Source of the DNA: Roseisolibacter agri
GTDB taxonomy: Bacteria; Gemmatimonadota; Gemmatimonadetes; Gemmatimonadales; Gemmatimonadaceae
NCBI RefSeq assembly: GCF_030159095.1
Contig: NZ_BRXS01000010.1
Location: 40,424 to 104,423, forward strand
Length of the DNA stretch: 64,000 nucleotides
Reading direction: 5' to 3'
The translations under genes were made by a program, and so were the position numbers. This document shows, piece by piece, positions 55,524 to 64,000 of this stretch (the stretch's first letter is position 1; the number at the start of each line of letters is the position of its first letter). The notes beneath the pieces are model-generated. The model ran no database searches. It saw nothing but the letters and a program-made list of their open reading frames with translations, and had not been told where the DNA came from.

Positions 55524-57953
55524 GTGATCACGACCGTACTCCGCGTGGGCCGCAAGCTGCGCGGTCGGAGCCTCGACGAGCTCCGGGTGCGTGGCGCGCA
55601 GGCGCTGGCCGCATGGCGCGAGCGCGCGGGGCTCGACCGGGACCTCGACGCCGACGGCCGCCTCGCGCGCTGGCTGGCGCCCGGCGTGTCCGCGGCGCCC
55701 GAGGCGCTGCTGGCGCGGTTCCGCGAGCGGCCGGCGCCGTTCTGGGCGGCGTTCGACGACCCGGCGGCGACCGTGGCCGCGCTGCGCGCGCGCTGCCCCG
55801 ACGACGAGGCGCAGGTGCTGGCGCGCGCGGAGCGCGTCCTCGCGCGGCGCTTCGACCTGATGGGCCACCGCGGCCTCGCGTTCGGCGACCCGATCGACTG
55901 GCAGCACGACCCGGTGGCCGGCACGCGCGCGCCGCTGGCGCACTGGAGCCGCGTCCCCTACCTCGACCCGGCGCGCGTCGGCGACCACAAGGTCGTGTGG
56001 GAGCTGAGCCGCCAGCAGTACCTGGCCACCCTCGGCCAGGCCTACTGGTACACGGGCGACGCGCGCTACGCCCAGGGGTTCGCGTCGCTGGTGACGGACT
56101 GGCTCGACGCCAACCCGCCCAAGGTCGGGATGAACTGGACGAGCAGCCTCGAGGTCGCGTTCCGCGCGACGTCGTGGCTGTACGCGCTGCGCTTCTTCGC
56201 CCACGCGCCGGAGCTGACGCCCGCGCTGTACGCGCGGCTGGTGGGCGCGCTGCACGTGCACGCGGTGCACCTCGCGACCTACCTCTCGACGTACTTCAGC
56301 CCCAACACGCACCTCACCGGCGAGGCGCTGGGCCTCGTGCTGATCGGGAGCCTGGTGCCGGAGCTCGCGGGCGCGGCGCGCTGGCGCGCCCAGGGCGAGC
56401 GGATCCTGCTCGACCAGATCGCGCGCCAGCAGCGCGCGGACGGCGTCTACTTCGAGCAGGCGTCGCAGTACCACCGCTACACGGCGGAGTTCTACCTGCA
56501 GCTGCTGGTGCTCACGGAGCGCCAGGGGCGCGTGCCGGGCGAGGCGCTGCGCGCGGCCGTCCCGCGCCTGCTCGAGTTCCTGGCGGAGCTCACGCGCCCC
56601 GACGGCACGATGCCGCTCTTCGGCGACGACGACGGCGGCCGCCTGACGCAGCTGGACGGGCGCCTGCCCGACGACCTCCGCAGCCTGCTCCTCTCCGGCG
56701 CGGTCGTCTGCTCGCGGCCCGAGTGGCGCTGGCTCGGCGACGGCGACGAGGCGGGGACGCTCTGGTGGCTCGGGCCGCAGGCCGCGAGCGCGCTCGACGC
56801 GCTGCCCGCCCGCCCGCCCGCGGGCCACGGCCGCGCGTTCGTGCCGAGCGGGTTCTTCGTGCTGCGCGACGGCTGGCACGCGACGGCCAGCCATGCGGTC
56901 GTGGACTGCGGCCCGCACGGCGTCTTCAACGCCGGGCACGCGCACGCCGACGCGCTGGCGGTCGTGCTGACGCTGCGCGGCCGGCACCTGTTCGTGGATG
57001 CGGGGACGTACACGTATCCGGGGCCGGAGCGGAACGCCTTCCGCGGCGCCGCGGCGCACAACACGGCGCTCGTGGACGGTCTGGCGCCCTCCGTCCCCGC
57101 CGACGGCGCGTTCCAGTGGCGCCACGTGGGCGAGGCGCATGCGACCCGCTGGGTGGACGCGCCGGCGCTCGGGCTGTTCGCGGGCGTGCAGTCGGGCGGC
57201 GCCTGGCCGCCGGACGTGGCGCACGCGCGCGAGATCGTCCGCGTGGCCGACCGCGGCTGGCTGGTGCGCGACCGCCTGCGCGCCGCGGGGCCGCACGCGC
57301 TCTCCCTGGGCTGGCTGCTGGCCCCCGGGCTGCGGGCGACCGTCGCCGCGGGCGGGCCGGACGCGCTGCCGATCGTCGACGTCCACACGCTGGCGGGTGA
57401 TCCGGTGGCGCGCGTCGTCGTCGTCGGGCCGGGCCGATGGGAGACCGAGGAGGCGTGGGTGTCGCCGCAGTACGGGACGCGGACGCCGGCCACGCGGCTG
57501 CGCTGGGTCGCGGAGACGCTGCAGGGCGACGACCCGGTGGTGACCTGCATCCTACCGCCCGCGGCGGACGGGCTGCCGACGGTCCGGCTCGCATCGTGCG
57601 AAGGGGAGGGGCGCGCGCTGCTCATCTCGCCGTCGGCCGACGCCGATACTCGGGAGGACGAGGTCCTGCTGCTCCGGCAGGGCACCGGAACGCTGCGCGT
57701 CCGCGAGGTGGGCCACGCCGTGGCGCACGACGTGGCGACCGACGCCGCGTGCGCGTGGATCTGGGGCGCCGGCGCGGCGGTCGCCACGCTCGGCGGCGAG
57801 TTCCTCGCCCTCGCCGGGGAGAGTATTGTTCGCGGTGGCGATCTCATGCCGGGGGTCCCGCACGCCGATCGCTGGACGACCGCCGTGCGGGAGTCGGGCG
57901 GCTGGCGGGTCCACGGCGGGACGTCGACCCTCGCCGCATCGCGCGGTGCCTGA
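55524..57953 (+). CDS. Heparinase II/III family protein (alginate-lyase-like)
   Basis: 809 residues. The N-terminal half is an (alpha/alpha) barrel domain of the heparinase II/III N type: WELSRQQYLATLGQAYWYTG and NWTSSLEVAFRATSWLYAL, STYFSPNTHLTGEAL and ASQYHRYTAEFYLQLL; the C-terminal half is the heparinase II/III-like beta-sandwich with NAGHAHADALAVVLTLRG containing the His pair of the active site. Family enzymes cleave uronate-containing polymers by beta-elimination. No signal peptide is visible, so it may be periplasmic through another route or act inside. A TACTTT box lies 64 bp before the GTG start. Its position suggests trimming or quality control of the locus' own polymer. Confidence 0.85.
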   Translation: MITTVLRVGRKLRGRSLDELRVRGAQALAAWRERAGLDRDLDADGRLARWLAPGVSAAPEALLARFRERPAPFWAAFDDPAATVAALRARCPDDEAQVLARAERVLARRFDLMGHRGLAFGDPIDWQHDPVAGTRAPLAHWSRVPYLDPARVGDHKVVWELSRQQYLATLGQAYWYTGDARYAQGFASLVTDWLDANPPKVGMNWTSSLEVAFRATSWLYALRFFAHAPELTPALYARLVGALHVHAVHLATYLSTYFSPNTHLTGEALGLVLIGSLVPELAGAARWRAQGERILLDQIARQQRADGVYFEQASQYHRYTAEFYLQLLVLTERQGRVPGEALRAAVPRLLEFLAELTRPDGTMPLFGDDDGGRLTQLDGRLPDDLRSLLLSGAVVCSRPEWRWLGDGDEAGTLWWLGPQAASALDALPARPPAGHGRAFVPSGFFVLRDGWHATASHAVVDCGPHGVFNAGHAHADALAVVLTLRGRHLFVDAGTYTYPGPERNAFRGAAAHNTALVDGLAPSVPADGAFQWRHVGEAHATRWVDAPALGLFAGVQSGGAWPPDVAHAREIVRVADRGWLVRDRLRAAGPHALSLGWLLAPGLRATVAAGGPDALPIVDVHTLAGDPVARVVVVGPGRWETEEAWVSPQYGTRTPATRLRWVAETLQGDDPVVTCILPPAADGLPTVRLASCEGEGRALLISPSADADTREDEVLLLRQGTGTLRVREVGHAVAHDVATDAACAWIWGAGAAVATLGGEFLALAGESIVRGGDLMPGVPHADRWTTAVRESGGWRVHGGTSTLAASRGA

Positions 57954-57990
57954 GGGGCCGACGATTGGTCCGAGCAAAGGCTGAGCGCAC

Positions 57991-59964
57991 ATGTGCGGGA
58001 TCTGCGGAATCGTAGTGCCGGCCGGCGGGCAGCGGCGGGTGAGTCGCGCGCTGGTCGAGGGGATGCGCGACACGCTCGTGCACCGCGGCCCTGACGGCGC
58101 GGGCACCTTCCACGAGGAGTACGACGACGGCTGCGCGGTGGGCCTCGGCCACCGGCGCCTGAGCATCGTCGACGTGGCGCACGGCGCGCAGCCGATGGCG
58201 AGCGACGACGGCGCGCTGCAGCTCGTGTACAACGGGGAGGTCTACAACCACCCCACCGAGATGCGCGCGCTCCAGGCGCAGGGCGTCCAGTACCACACGC
58301 ACTGCGACACCGAGACCGTGCTGCGCCTGTTCGAGCGCGACGGCGTGCGCGCGCCCGAGCGGCTGCGCGGGATGTTCGCCGTGGCGATCTGGAACCGGCG
58401 CACGCGCGAGCTGTTCCTCGCGCGCGACCGCTTCGGCGTCAAGCCGGTGTACTACGTCCACACCGACGACGGCGCGCTCTACTTCGCGAGCGAGATCAAG
58501 GCGCTGCTGGAAGCGGGCGCGGTGCGCCCCGCGCTCAACTGGCGCGCGCTCCCCGACTTCCTCGCGAACCACGCGCCCTCCGGCGACGAGACGCTGTTCG
58601 AGGGCGTGCGCCGCCTCCCGGCCGGCCACACGCTGGTGTGGCGCGACGGGAAGATCGAGCTGCGGCAGTACTGGGACCTGTCGTACGCGAACTCCGGCAC
58701 CGACACGCGGCCCGAGGCCGACCTGGTGGCCGAGTACCAGGAGCGCTTCCGCGAGGCGGTGCGCATCCGGCTCATGGCCGACGTGCCGCTCGGGATGTTC
58801 CTCTCCGGCGGCATCGACTCGGCGGCCATCACGGCCGCCATGAGCACGCTCGTCGACGACCAGATCAAGACGTTCAGCGTCGCGTTCGCGGAGCGCGAGG
58901 CGAACGAGCTGCACTACGCGCGGCTGGTCTCGCAGCGCTACCGCACCGACCACCACGAGATCGTCGTCTCGCCCGACCAGTTCTTCGACGCGCTGCCGTC
59001 GCTGGTGTGGCACGAGGACGAGCCGATCGCGCACCCGTCCAGCGTCGCGCTCAACTTCGTGTCGCGCCTCGCGTCCGAGCGCGTGAAGGTCGTGCTGACC
59101 GGCGAGGGGAGCGACGAGACGCTGGCGGGCTACAACCGCTACCGCGCGACCATCTACCAGATGGCGGTCGGCCAGCGCTACGAGCAGCTGGTGCCGTCCG
59201 CGCTGCGCGGCGCCGTGCGCTCGGCCGTCGGCGCGCTGCCGGCGGGCCGCGTGCGGCAGAAGCTCTCGCGCACGATCCTGACGCGCGCCGCGGACCTGGA
59301 CACGCTCTACTTCGACAACTTCGCCGTCTTCGCGCGCGCCGAGCAGCCGTCGCTGCTGACGCGCGAGGCGCGGGCGCGCGTGGCGGGCGCGGACCCGTAC
59401 GCGGCCTACCACGCGGCGCTCGCGCGCACCGACGCGCGCACGCTGCTCGACCGGCTGCTGTACGCGGACACGAAGACGTACCTGCACGAGCTGCTCATGA
59501 AGCAGGACCAGATGAGCATGGCCGCGTCGATCGAGAGCCGCGTCCCGTTCCTCGACCACCCGTTCGTCGAGTGGGTGTCGACGCTGCCCGCGTCGATGAA
59601 GCTGCGCGGCGTGACGACGAAGCACGTGCTGCGGCAGGCGATGGCGAACCAGCTGCCGCCCGAGATCCTGAGCCGCAAGAAGATGGGCTTCCCGGTGCCG
59701 GTGGGCGCGTGGTTCCGCGGCGCGCACCGCCCGCTGGTGGACGAGTACGTGCTGGGCGAGCGCGCGCTGGCCCGCGGCGTGTTCGAGCCGTCGGCGGTGC
59801 GCCGCCTGGTGGCGCGCCACCAGGCCGGCGAGAACCACAGCGAGCGGCTGTGGGCACTGGTGACGTTCGAGATGTGGCAGCGGATCTTCCTCGACGGCGA
59901 GGGCGCCGGCGACGTGTCGCGCACGCTCGGCCACTCGGCGGGCCGCGCGCCCGCGCTCACCTGA
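57991..59964 (+). CDS. Asparagine-synthase-type glutamine amidotransferase (3 of 3)
   Basis: 657 residues. MCGICGIVVPAG exposes Cys2 of the glutaminase domain, with VHRGPDGAGTFHEE, YNGEVYNHPTEMR, CDTETVLRLF and ARDRFGVKPVYYV. Synthetase: PP-loop LSGGIDSAAITAAM, LTGEGSDETLAGYNRY and SIESRVPFLDHPFVEW. It resembles the amidotransferases found in PEP-CTERM/exosortase-associated exopolysaccharide clusters (my recollection of the family, not a search). AAAGG lies 12-16 bp before the ATG. Followed at 11 bp by the Stp1-like glycosyltransferase, suggesting a pair. Confidence 0.9.
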   Translation: MCGICGIVVPAGGQRRVSRALVEGMRDTLVHRGPDGAGTFHEEYDDGCAVGLGHRRLSIVDVAHGAQPMASDDGALQLVYNGEVYNHPTEMRALQAQGVQYHTHCDTETVLRLFERDGVRAPERLRGMFAVAIWNRRTRELFLARDRFGVKPVYYVHTDDGALYFASEIKALLEAGAVRPALNWRALPDFLANHAPSGDETLFEGVRRLPAGHTLVWRDGKIELRQYWDLSYANSGTDTRPEADLVAEYQERFREAVRIRLMADVPLGMFLSGGIDSAAITAAMSTLVDDQIKTFSVAFAEREANELHYARLVSQRYRTDHHEIVVSPDQFFDALPSLVWHEDEPIAHPSSVALNFVSRLASERVKVVLTGEGSDETLAGYNRYRATIYQMAVGQRYEQLVPSALRGAVRSAVGALPAGRVRQKLSRTILTRAADLDTLYFDNFAVFARAEQPSLLTREARARVAGADPYAAYHAALARTDARTLLDRLLYADTKTYLHELLMKQDQMSMAASIESRVPFLDHPFVEWVSTLPASMKLRGVTTKHVLRQAMANQLPPEILSRKKMGFPVPVGAWFRGAHRPLVDEYVLGERALARGVFEPSAVRRLVARHQAGENHSERLWALVTFEMWQRIFLDGEGAGDVSRTLGHSAGRAPALT

Positions 59965-59975
59965 CCGGCGCGATC

Positions 59976-61196
59976 GTGCACATCCTCTGGCTGAAGACGG
60001 AGCTGCTCCACCCGGTCGACAAGGGCGGGCGCATCCGCACGTACAACATGCTGCGCGAGATGCGCCGCCAGCACCGCGTCACGTACCTGACGCTCGACGA
60101 CGGCGACGCCGCGGCCGACGCCGTGGCGCGCGCGGACGAGTACTGCACGGACCTCGTGCGCGTGCCCTTCCGCACGGCGCCCAAGCGCAGCGCGCGCTTC
60201 TTCGGCGAGCTGGCGGCGAACCTCGCCTCCCCGCTGCCGTACGCGGTCGCCAAGTACCGCTCGGCCGGCATGCGCCGCGAGATCGAGCGGCTGGTGGGGC
60301 GCGGCGACGTGGACGTGCTGGTGTGCGACTTCCTCGCGCCGAGCCTCAACGTGCCGGACGGGCTGCCCTGCCCCACCGTGCTGTTCCAGCACAACGTCGA
60401 GGCGATGATCTGGCAGCGGCACACCGAGATGTCCGCGCACCCGGTGAAGCGCCGCTACATGGGCGAGCAGTGGCGGCGCATGCGCGCCTTCGAGGCGTCG
60501 GAGTGCCGCCGCTTCGACCGCGTGATCGCGGTGTCGGAGCAGGACCGCGACGTGTTCGCGCGCGACTACGGCGTCGCCGAGCCCCTCGCGGTGCCGACGG
60601 GCGTCGACGTCGACTACTTCGATCCGGCCACCATGCCGGCCGCGCCGCGTTCCGCGTCGGAGCTGGTCTTCACGGGCTCCATGGACTGGCTGCCGAACGA
60701 GGACGCGATCCTCTGGTTCGCGGCCGAGATCCTGCCGCGCGTGCGCGCGCAGGTGCCCGAGGCGACGCTCACGGTGGTGGGGCGCAACCCGACGCCGCGC
60801 GTGCAGGCGCTGGGCGCGCGCGACCCGGCGGTCACGGTGACGGGCGGCGTGCCCGACGTCCGGCCGTACCTCGCGCGCGGCGCGGCGTTCGTGGTCCCCA
60901 TCCGCATCGGCGGCGGCACGCGCCTCAAGATCTACGAGGCGATGGCGATGGAGATCCCGGTCGTGTCGACGACCGTGGGCGCCGAGGGCCTCCCCGTCGC
61001 GCCCGACACCGAGTACCTGTGCGCCGACGCGCCGGAGGCGTTCGCCGACGCCGTGGTGCGGCTGCTGCGCGATCCCGCGCGCGCGCAGGCATTGGGACGC
61101 CGCGCCGCGGAGACCGTGCGCGCGCGCTTCTCGTGGACGCGGGTCGCGGAGCAGTTCCTCGACGCCTGCACGCCCGCCGCCGCCGTGTCGCGCTGA
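59976..61196 (+). CDS. Glycosyltransferase family 4, EPS/PEP-CTERM-associated (Stp1-like)
   Basis: 406 residues. GT-B fold with an unusual N-terminus: VHILWLKTELLHPVDKGGR and IRTYNMLREMRRQHRVTYLT, which together with LVFTGSMDWLPNEDAILWF and VVPIRIGGGTRLKIYEAMAM match the Stp1-like sugar transferases associated with EpsH/exosortase systems. The catalytic EX7E-like site lies in RLKIYEAMAMEIPVVSTTVG. Starts with GTG 11 bp after the amidotransferase stop, so the two genes form a pair as in PEP-CTERM loci. Assignment to that group rests on motif recollection. Confidence 0.87.
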   Translation: MHILWLKTELLHPVDKGGRIRTYNMLREMRRQHRVTYLTLDDGDAAADAVARADEYCTDLVRVPFRTAPKRSARFFGELAANLASPLPYAVAKYRSAGMRREIERLVGRGDVDVLVCDFLAPSLNVPDGLPCPTVLFQHNVEAMIWQRHTEMSAHPVKRRYMGEQWRRMRAFEASECRRFDRVIAVSEQDRDVFARDYGVAEPLAVPTGVDVDYFDPATMPAAPRSASELVFTGSMDWLPNEDAILWFAAEILPRVRAQVPEATLTVVGRNPTPRVQALGARDPAVTVTGGVPDVRPYLARGAAFVVPIRIGGGTRLKIYEAMAMEIPVVSTTVGAEGLPVAPDTEYLCADAPEAFADAVVRLLRDPARAQALGRRAAETVRARFSWTRVAEQFLDACTPAAAVSR

Positions 61197-61283
61197 CGCG
61201 CGCCCGAGGCGCGCCGGCGCGGTCCCCTTCCCTGTCAGACGCGCGGCGGCGCCCCGCCCGCTCCAGTGCCACTTCCCTCCGTC

Positions 61284-62603
61284 ATGGCTACGAGTCTCAG
61301 CGTTTTCGGTCTTGGTTACGTCGGCTGCGTGTCGGCCGCCTGCTTCGCCCAGGAGGGCTGCGACGTCGTCGGCGTCGACGTGAGCCAGGCGAAGGTCGAC
61401 ATGGTGAACGCCGGCCGCAGCACCATCGTCGAGGAGGGGATCGGGGAGCTCGTGGCCGCGATGCGCGCCTCCGGCCGGCTCCGCGCGACGACCGACGTGC
61501 ACGAGGCGGTGCGCGCGACGGCCGTCTCGCTCATCGCCGTCGGGACGCCCAGCCGCACCAACGGCAGCATCGACCTGCGCTACATCGAGCGCGTGTGCGA
61601 GCAGATCGGCGAGGCGCTGCGCGACAAGGCGGAGCGCCACACGGTCGTCGTGCGCAGCACGATCATGCCGGGCACGATCGACAGCGTCGTGATCCCGGCG
61701 CTGGAGCGCACCTCGGGCAAGAAGGCGGGCGTCGACTTCGGCGTCTGCAGCAACCCCGAGTTCCTGCGCGAGGGAACGTCGATCAAGGACTTCTACGATC
61801 CGCCGTTCACGCTCATCGGCGCGCACGACCCGAAGGACGCGGAGCCGGTGGCGGCGCTGTACGCGGGGCTCAAGGCGCCGGTGCACGTGACCGCCGTGCG
61901 CGTGGCGGAGATGATCAAGTACGTCTGCAACTGCTTCCACGGCCTCAAGATCGGCTTCGCCAACGAGGTCGGGAACGTGTGCAAGGCGCTCGGCATCGAC
62001 AGCCACGAGGTGATGCGGCTGGTGTGCGAGGACCGGAAGCTCAACATCTCGCCCGCGTACCTGAAGCCCGGCTTCGCCTTCGGCGGCTCGTGCCTGCCCA
62101 AGGACCTGCGCGCGCTCACGTATCAGGCGCGCACGCTCGACGTCGACACGCCGATCATGACGTCGATCCTCGAGAGCAACCGCCGCCAGATCGACCGCGC
62201 GTTCCACATGGTGATGGCCGCCGGCTCGCGCCGCGTCGGCGTCCTGGGGCTCGCGTTCAAGGCCGGCACCGACGACCTCCGCGAGTCGCCGATGGTCTCG
62301 CTGATCGAGATGCTGCTCGGCAAGGGCGTGCAGGTGGCGATCTACGACCCGTACGTGCGCAGCGCGAACCTGATCGGCGCCAACCGCGAGTACATCGAGC
62401 GCGAGATCCCGCACATCTGGTCGCTGATGCGCGCCTCGACGGCGGAAGTGCTGGCGGACGCCGAGACGGTGGTGGTGGGCAACAGCGCGAGCGAGTTCCG
62501 CGAGATCGGCGCGCTGCTGGACGGGCAGCCGGTGATCGACCTCGCGCGCGCGTTCGGCGCGCGGACCTCCGAGGGCGAGAAGTACCAGGGGATCTGCTGG
62601 TAG
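61284..62603 (+). CDS. algD: GDP-mannose 6-dehydrogenase, AlgD type
   Basis: 439-residue NAD-dependent sugar-nucleotide dehydrogenase. N-terminal Rossmann site LSVFGLGYVGCVSAACFAQ, dimerisation motif GVDFGVCSNPEFLREGTSI, catalytic Cys C270 in GFAFGGSCLPKDLRAL, and the closing KAGTDDLRESP and EGEKYQGICW. The pattern and the terminal GICW match GDP-mannose dehydrogenase (AlgD) more than UDP-glucose dehydrogenase, so it should make GDP-mannuronate. This points to a mannuronate-containing polymer and fits the heparinase/alginate-lyase-like gene upstream. Substrate remains to be proved; UDP-sugars are possible. Confidence 0.85.
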   Translation: MATSLSVFGLGYVGCVSAACFAQEGCDVVGVDVSQAKVDMVNAGRSTIVEEGIGELVAAMRASGRLRATTDVHEAVRATAVSLIAVGTPSRTNGSIDLRYIERVCEQIGEALRDKAERHTVVVRSTIMPGTIDSVVIPALERTSGKKAGVDFGVCSNPEFLREGTSIKDFYDPPFTLIGAHDPKDAEPVAALYAGLKAPVHVTAVRVAEMIKYVCNCFHGLKIGFANEVGNVCKALGIDSHEVMRLVCEDRKLNISPAYLKPGFAFGGSCLPKDLRALTYQARTLDVDTPIMTSILESNRRQIDRAFHMVMAAGSRRVGVLGLAFKAGTDDLRESPMVSLIEMLLGKGVQVAIYDPYVRSANLIGANREYIEREIPHIWSLMRASTAEVLADAETVVVGNSASEFREIGALLDGQPVIDLARAFGARTSEGEKYQGICW

Positions 62604-62612
62604 CCGGCCGGC

Positions 62613-62639
62613 GGACGGGCGGCCGCCGGCCGCCCGTCC
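62613..62639 (+). terminator. Hairpin terminator after the AlgD-like gene
   Basis: 12-bp stem (62613-62624 with 62628-62639), 3-nt loop, 10 bp after the stop. Confidence 0.6.
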
Positions 62640-62759
62640 CCGTCGGGCCCTGTTGACGGATTCGCGGGGCACACGAACATTGGCGGGCGACGGAGCCGCG
62701 CGGGGCGGCCCGATCGCCGCGGCGCCGCCGCATGTCGCTCGCCACCCAGGGATCATCCC

Positions 62760-63707
62760 ATGGACGCTCGTGACGCACTGCGAGGGCTGGTTCGGCAGCT
62801 CCCGGTCATCGGCAAGCCGTATCGCCAGCGCGACGAGCTGCGGGCCATCGAGCGTGAGCTCTGGCAGACGCCCGGCCACTTCTATTCGCCCATCCCGTCG
62901 CGGTCGGAGCTCCAGAGCCGCGAGCAAGTCGTCTTCGGGGAGCCGCCCGGTGAGCTGCCGGGCATCCGCCTCAACGAGGCCGGCCAGCGCGCCACGCTGG
63001 AACGGCTCGCGGAGCAGCTGCGAGACGAGCCGCAGCTCATCGAGGGGTGGCCCGGGCGGCGCTACTCCTTCGACAACCCCGCCTTCAGCTATTGCGACGC
63101 GCTGGTCTGGCACGCGATGCTCCGGCTCCTCCGCCCGAAGCGCGTGATCGAGGTCGGCTCCGGCCACTCGTCCTGCGTGCTGCTCGACACGAACAACAGC
63201 CACCTCGACGACTCGGTCGCCTGCACCTTCATCGAGCCGTACCCCGAGCTGCTGTACCGGCTCATGCAGCCGGAGGACCGCGAGTCGGCGCGTGTGATCA
63301 CGTCCAACCTCCAGGACGTGCCGATCGAGACGTTCACGGCGCTGGAGAGCGGCGACGTGCTCTTCATCGACTCGTCGCACGTCTCGAAGACGGACTCCGA
63401 CGTCAACTACGCCTTCTTCGAGATCCTGCCGCGGCTCGCGCAGGGCGTGCACGTGCACGTCCACGACGTGTTCTACCCGTTCGAGTATCCGAAGGAGTGG
63501 GTGTACCAGGGCCGCGCGTGGAACGAGGCGTACCTGCTGCGCGCCTTCCTGCAGTACAACCACACCTTCGAGATCATGCTGTGGAACTCATGGGTGGAGC
63601 GGCAGCGTCGCTCCTGGCTGGAGGAGCTGATGCCGCTCGCGCTCCGGCACGCGCCGGAGGCGAGCCCCCCCACGTCGGCGCAGAGCATCTGGCTGGTGCG
63701 CGTCTGA
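62760..63707 (+). CDS. Class I SAM-dependent methyltransferase-like protein
   Basis: 315 residues. The central region has SAM motif I KRVIEVGSGHSSCVLLDT (about residue 127), then FIEPYPELLYRLM as the second strand, LFIDSSHVSKTDSDVNYAF and LAQGVHVHVHDVF, the layout of the Methyltransf_24 class I group. The N-terminal 110 residues (RQRDELRAIERELW, FYSPIPSRSELQSRE) are not recognised and are specific to this subgroup. It may modify a sugar or lipid-linked intermediate of the locus. Start at 62760 fits the beginning of the conserved N-terminus. Ends before a strong terminator. Confidence 0.75.
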   Translation: MDARDALRGLVRQLPVIGKPYRQRDELRAIERELWQTPGHFYSPIPSRSELQSREQVVFGEPPGELPGIRLNEAGQRATLERLAEQLRDEPQLIEGWPGRRYSFDNPAFSYCDALVWHAMLRLLRPKRVIEVGSGHSSCVLLDTNNSHLDDSVACTFIEPYPELLYRLMQPEDRESARVITSNLQDVPIETFTALESGDVLFIDSSHVSKTDSDVNYAFFEILPRLAQGVHVHVHDVFYPFEYPKEWVYQGRAWNEAYLLRAFLQYNHTFEIMLWNSWVERQRRSWLEELMPLALRHAPEASPPTSAQSIWLVRV

Positions 63708-63718
63708 GCCCAGCGCGG

Positions 63719-63758
63719 AGCACGAAGGGGACTGCCTGACGGCAGTCCCCTTCGTGCT
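63719..63758. terminator. Bidirectional terminator at the right end
   Basis: 18-bp perfect stem (63719-63736 with 63741-63758) with a 4-nt loop between convergent genes. Confidence 0.8.
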
Positions 63759-63794
63759 TCCGGTCGCGAGCGCGGCGCGACGCCTAGCGCACCA

Positions 63795-64000
63795 TCACGG
63801 CTGGACGACGCCGGCGGTGGCGCTCTCCACCGCCGTCAGGTCGGCGCCCGGCGTGCTGCCGCCGGTGCCCGCACGGAAGTAGGCGCTCGTCGACGTCAGC
63901 CGCGCGTTCGCGACCGACACGCCGTTGACCGTGGCGCTCGTGATCCCCGCCAGCCCCGCCTCCGCCACGAAGCCGTTCGTGCTCGGATAGAGCCACACCG
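63795..64000 (-). CDS. C-terminal end of an unidentified protein
   Basis: Only the last 68 codons are inside the window; the frame enters from the right edge and stops with TGA at 63797-63795. The segment is rich in Gly, Ala, Thr and Ser (GITSATVNGVSVANARLTS, AYFRAGTGGSTPGADL, TAVESATAGVVQP). Its composition recalls surface or adhesin-like proteins, but the fragment is too short for any assignment. Confidence 0.5.
   Translation of the reverse strand, partial: VWLYPSTNGFVAEAGLAGITSATVNGVSVANARLTSTSAYFRAGTGGSTPGADLTAVESATAGVVQP

Noticed and set aside
45638..61200. Search for exosortase, PEP-CTERM proteins and a Wzx flippase in the polysaccharide locus
   Set aside because: No multi-helix protein other than the Wzy/ligase and no PEP-CTERM tail was found within the window, so none is annotated.
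59406..63563. Very long open frame of over 1300 codons on the minus strand, and similar ones at 49946-53257 and 19650-23222
   Set aside because: They are antisense shadows of clear genes in GC-rich DNA: composed of Arg/Ala/His/Gly, with no domain motifs, and overlapping several well-recognised genes.

Overview
The window is one stretch of a very GC-rich (visibly above 70 %) diderm bacterial chromosome, densely packed with about 50 genes. The outer-membrane machinery (BamA/TamA-type barrel, OmpA-family protein, Wza-type exporter) shows a diderm. The GC content, the mix of SD-led and apparently leaderless genes and the gene repertoire fit Gemmatimonadota best, but that assignment is inference: there is no rRNA or tRNA here to confirm it. 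I see no prophage, insertion sequence, CRISPR array or tRNA.

Positions 1-32.9 kb are mostly housekeeping, metabolic and signalling genes. A minus-strand group couples a receiver-GGDEF protein, a small membrane protein and a BamA-type barrel by overlapping start and stop codons. On the plus strand follow a dipeptide-type binding protein and a single permease running into an aldehyde dehydrogenase, then a FAD oxidoreductase. A ferredoxin-NADP reductase is divergent from cob(I)alamin adenosyltransferase-aroB-3D-domain protein. Next are a short primary-type sigma factor, a lone receiver, a LON-domain protein and a complete glcDEF operon. These are followed by an OmpA-family protein, a HAD protein that has lost its catalytic aspartates coupled to a YgfZ-type protein, and a MoxR ATPase whose VWA partner lies 5.5 kb downstream beyond a GNAT enzyme, a hybrid histidine kinase, a cytidylate-kinase-like protein and an MFS exporter. 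mutY ends the block.

Positions 32.9-63.7 kb are dominated by surface-polysaccharide genes. A first group has an asparagine-synthase-type amidotransferase, a glycosyltransferase and an FkbM methyltransferase, with citrate synthase, an EVE protein and a NYN RNase between and after them. The main locus starts with a soluble histidine kinase and a sigma54-type response regulator, divergent from a Wzc-like tyrosine autokinase. It continues with a degenerate receiver/GGDEF regulator, a Wza-like exporter, an initiating sugar transferase, GT4 enzymes, a Wzy/ligase, two more amidotransferases, a GT2 enzyme with a UDP-sugar epimerase, a heparinase II/III (alginate-lyase-like) protein, an AlgD-type GDP-mannose dehydrogenase and a methyltransferase. 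Together they read as a Wzx/Wzy-type pathway for a uronate-containing exopolysaccharide; the flippase is not in the window.

Intergenic regions hold strong bidirectional hairpin terminators, several promoter-like sites, six genes with a TANNNT box 6-8 nt before the start codon and no Shine-Dalgarno sequence, and three sets of long inverted repeats, one of which shares an identical 24-bp sequence between two loci 26 kb apart.
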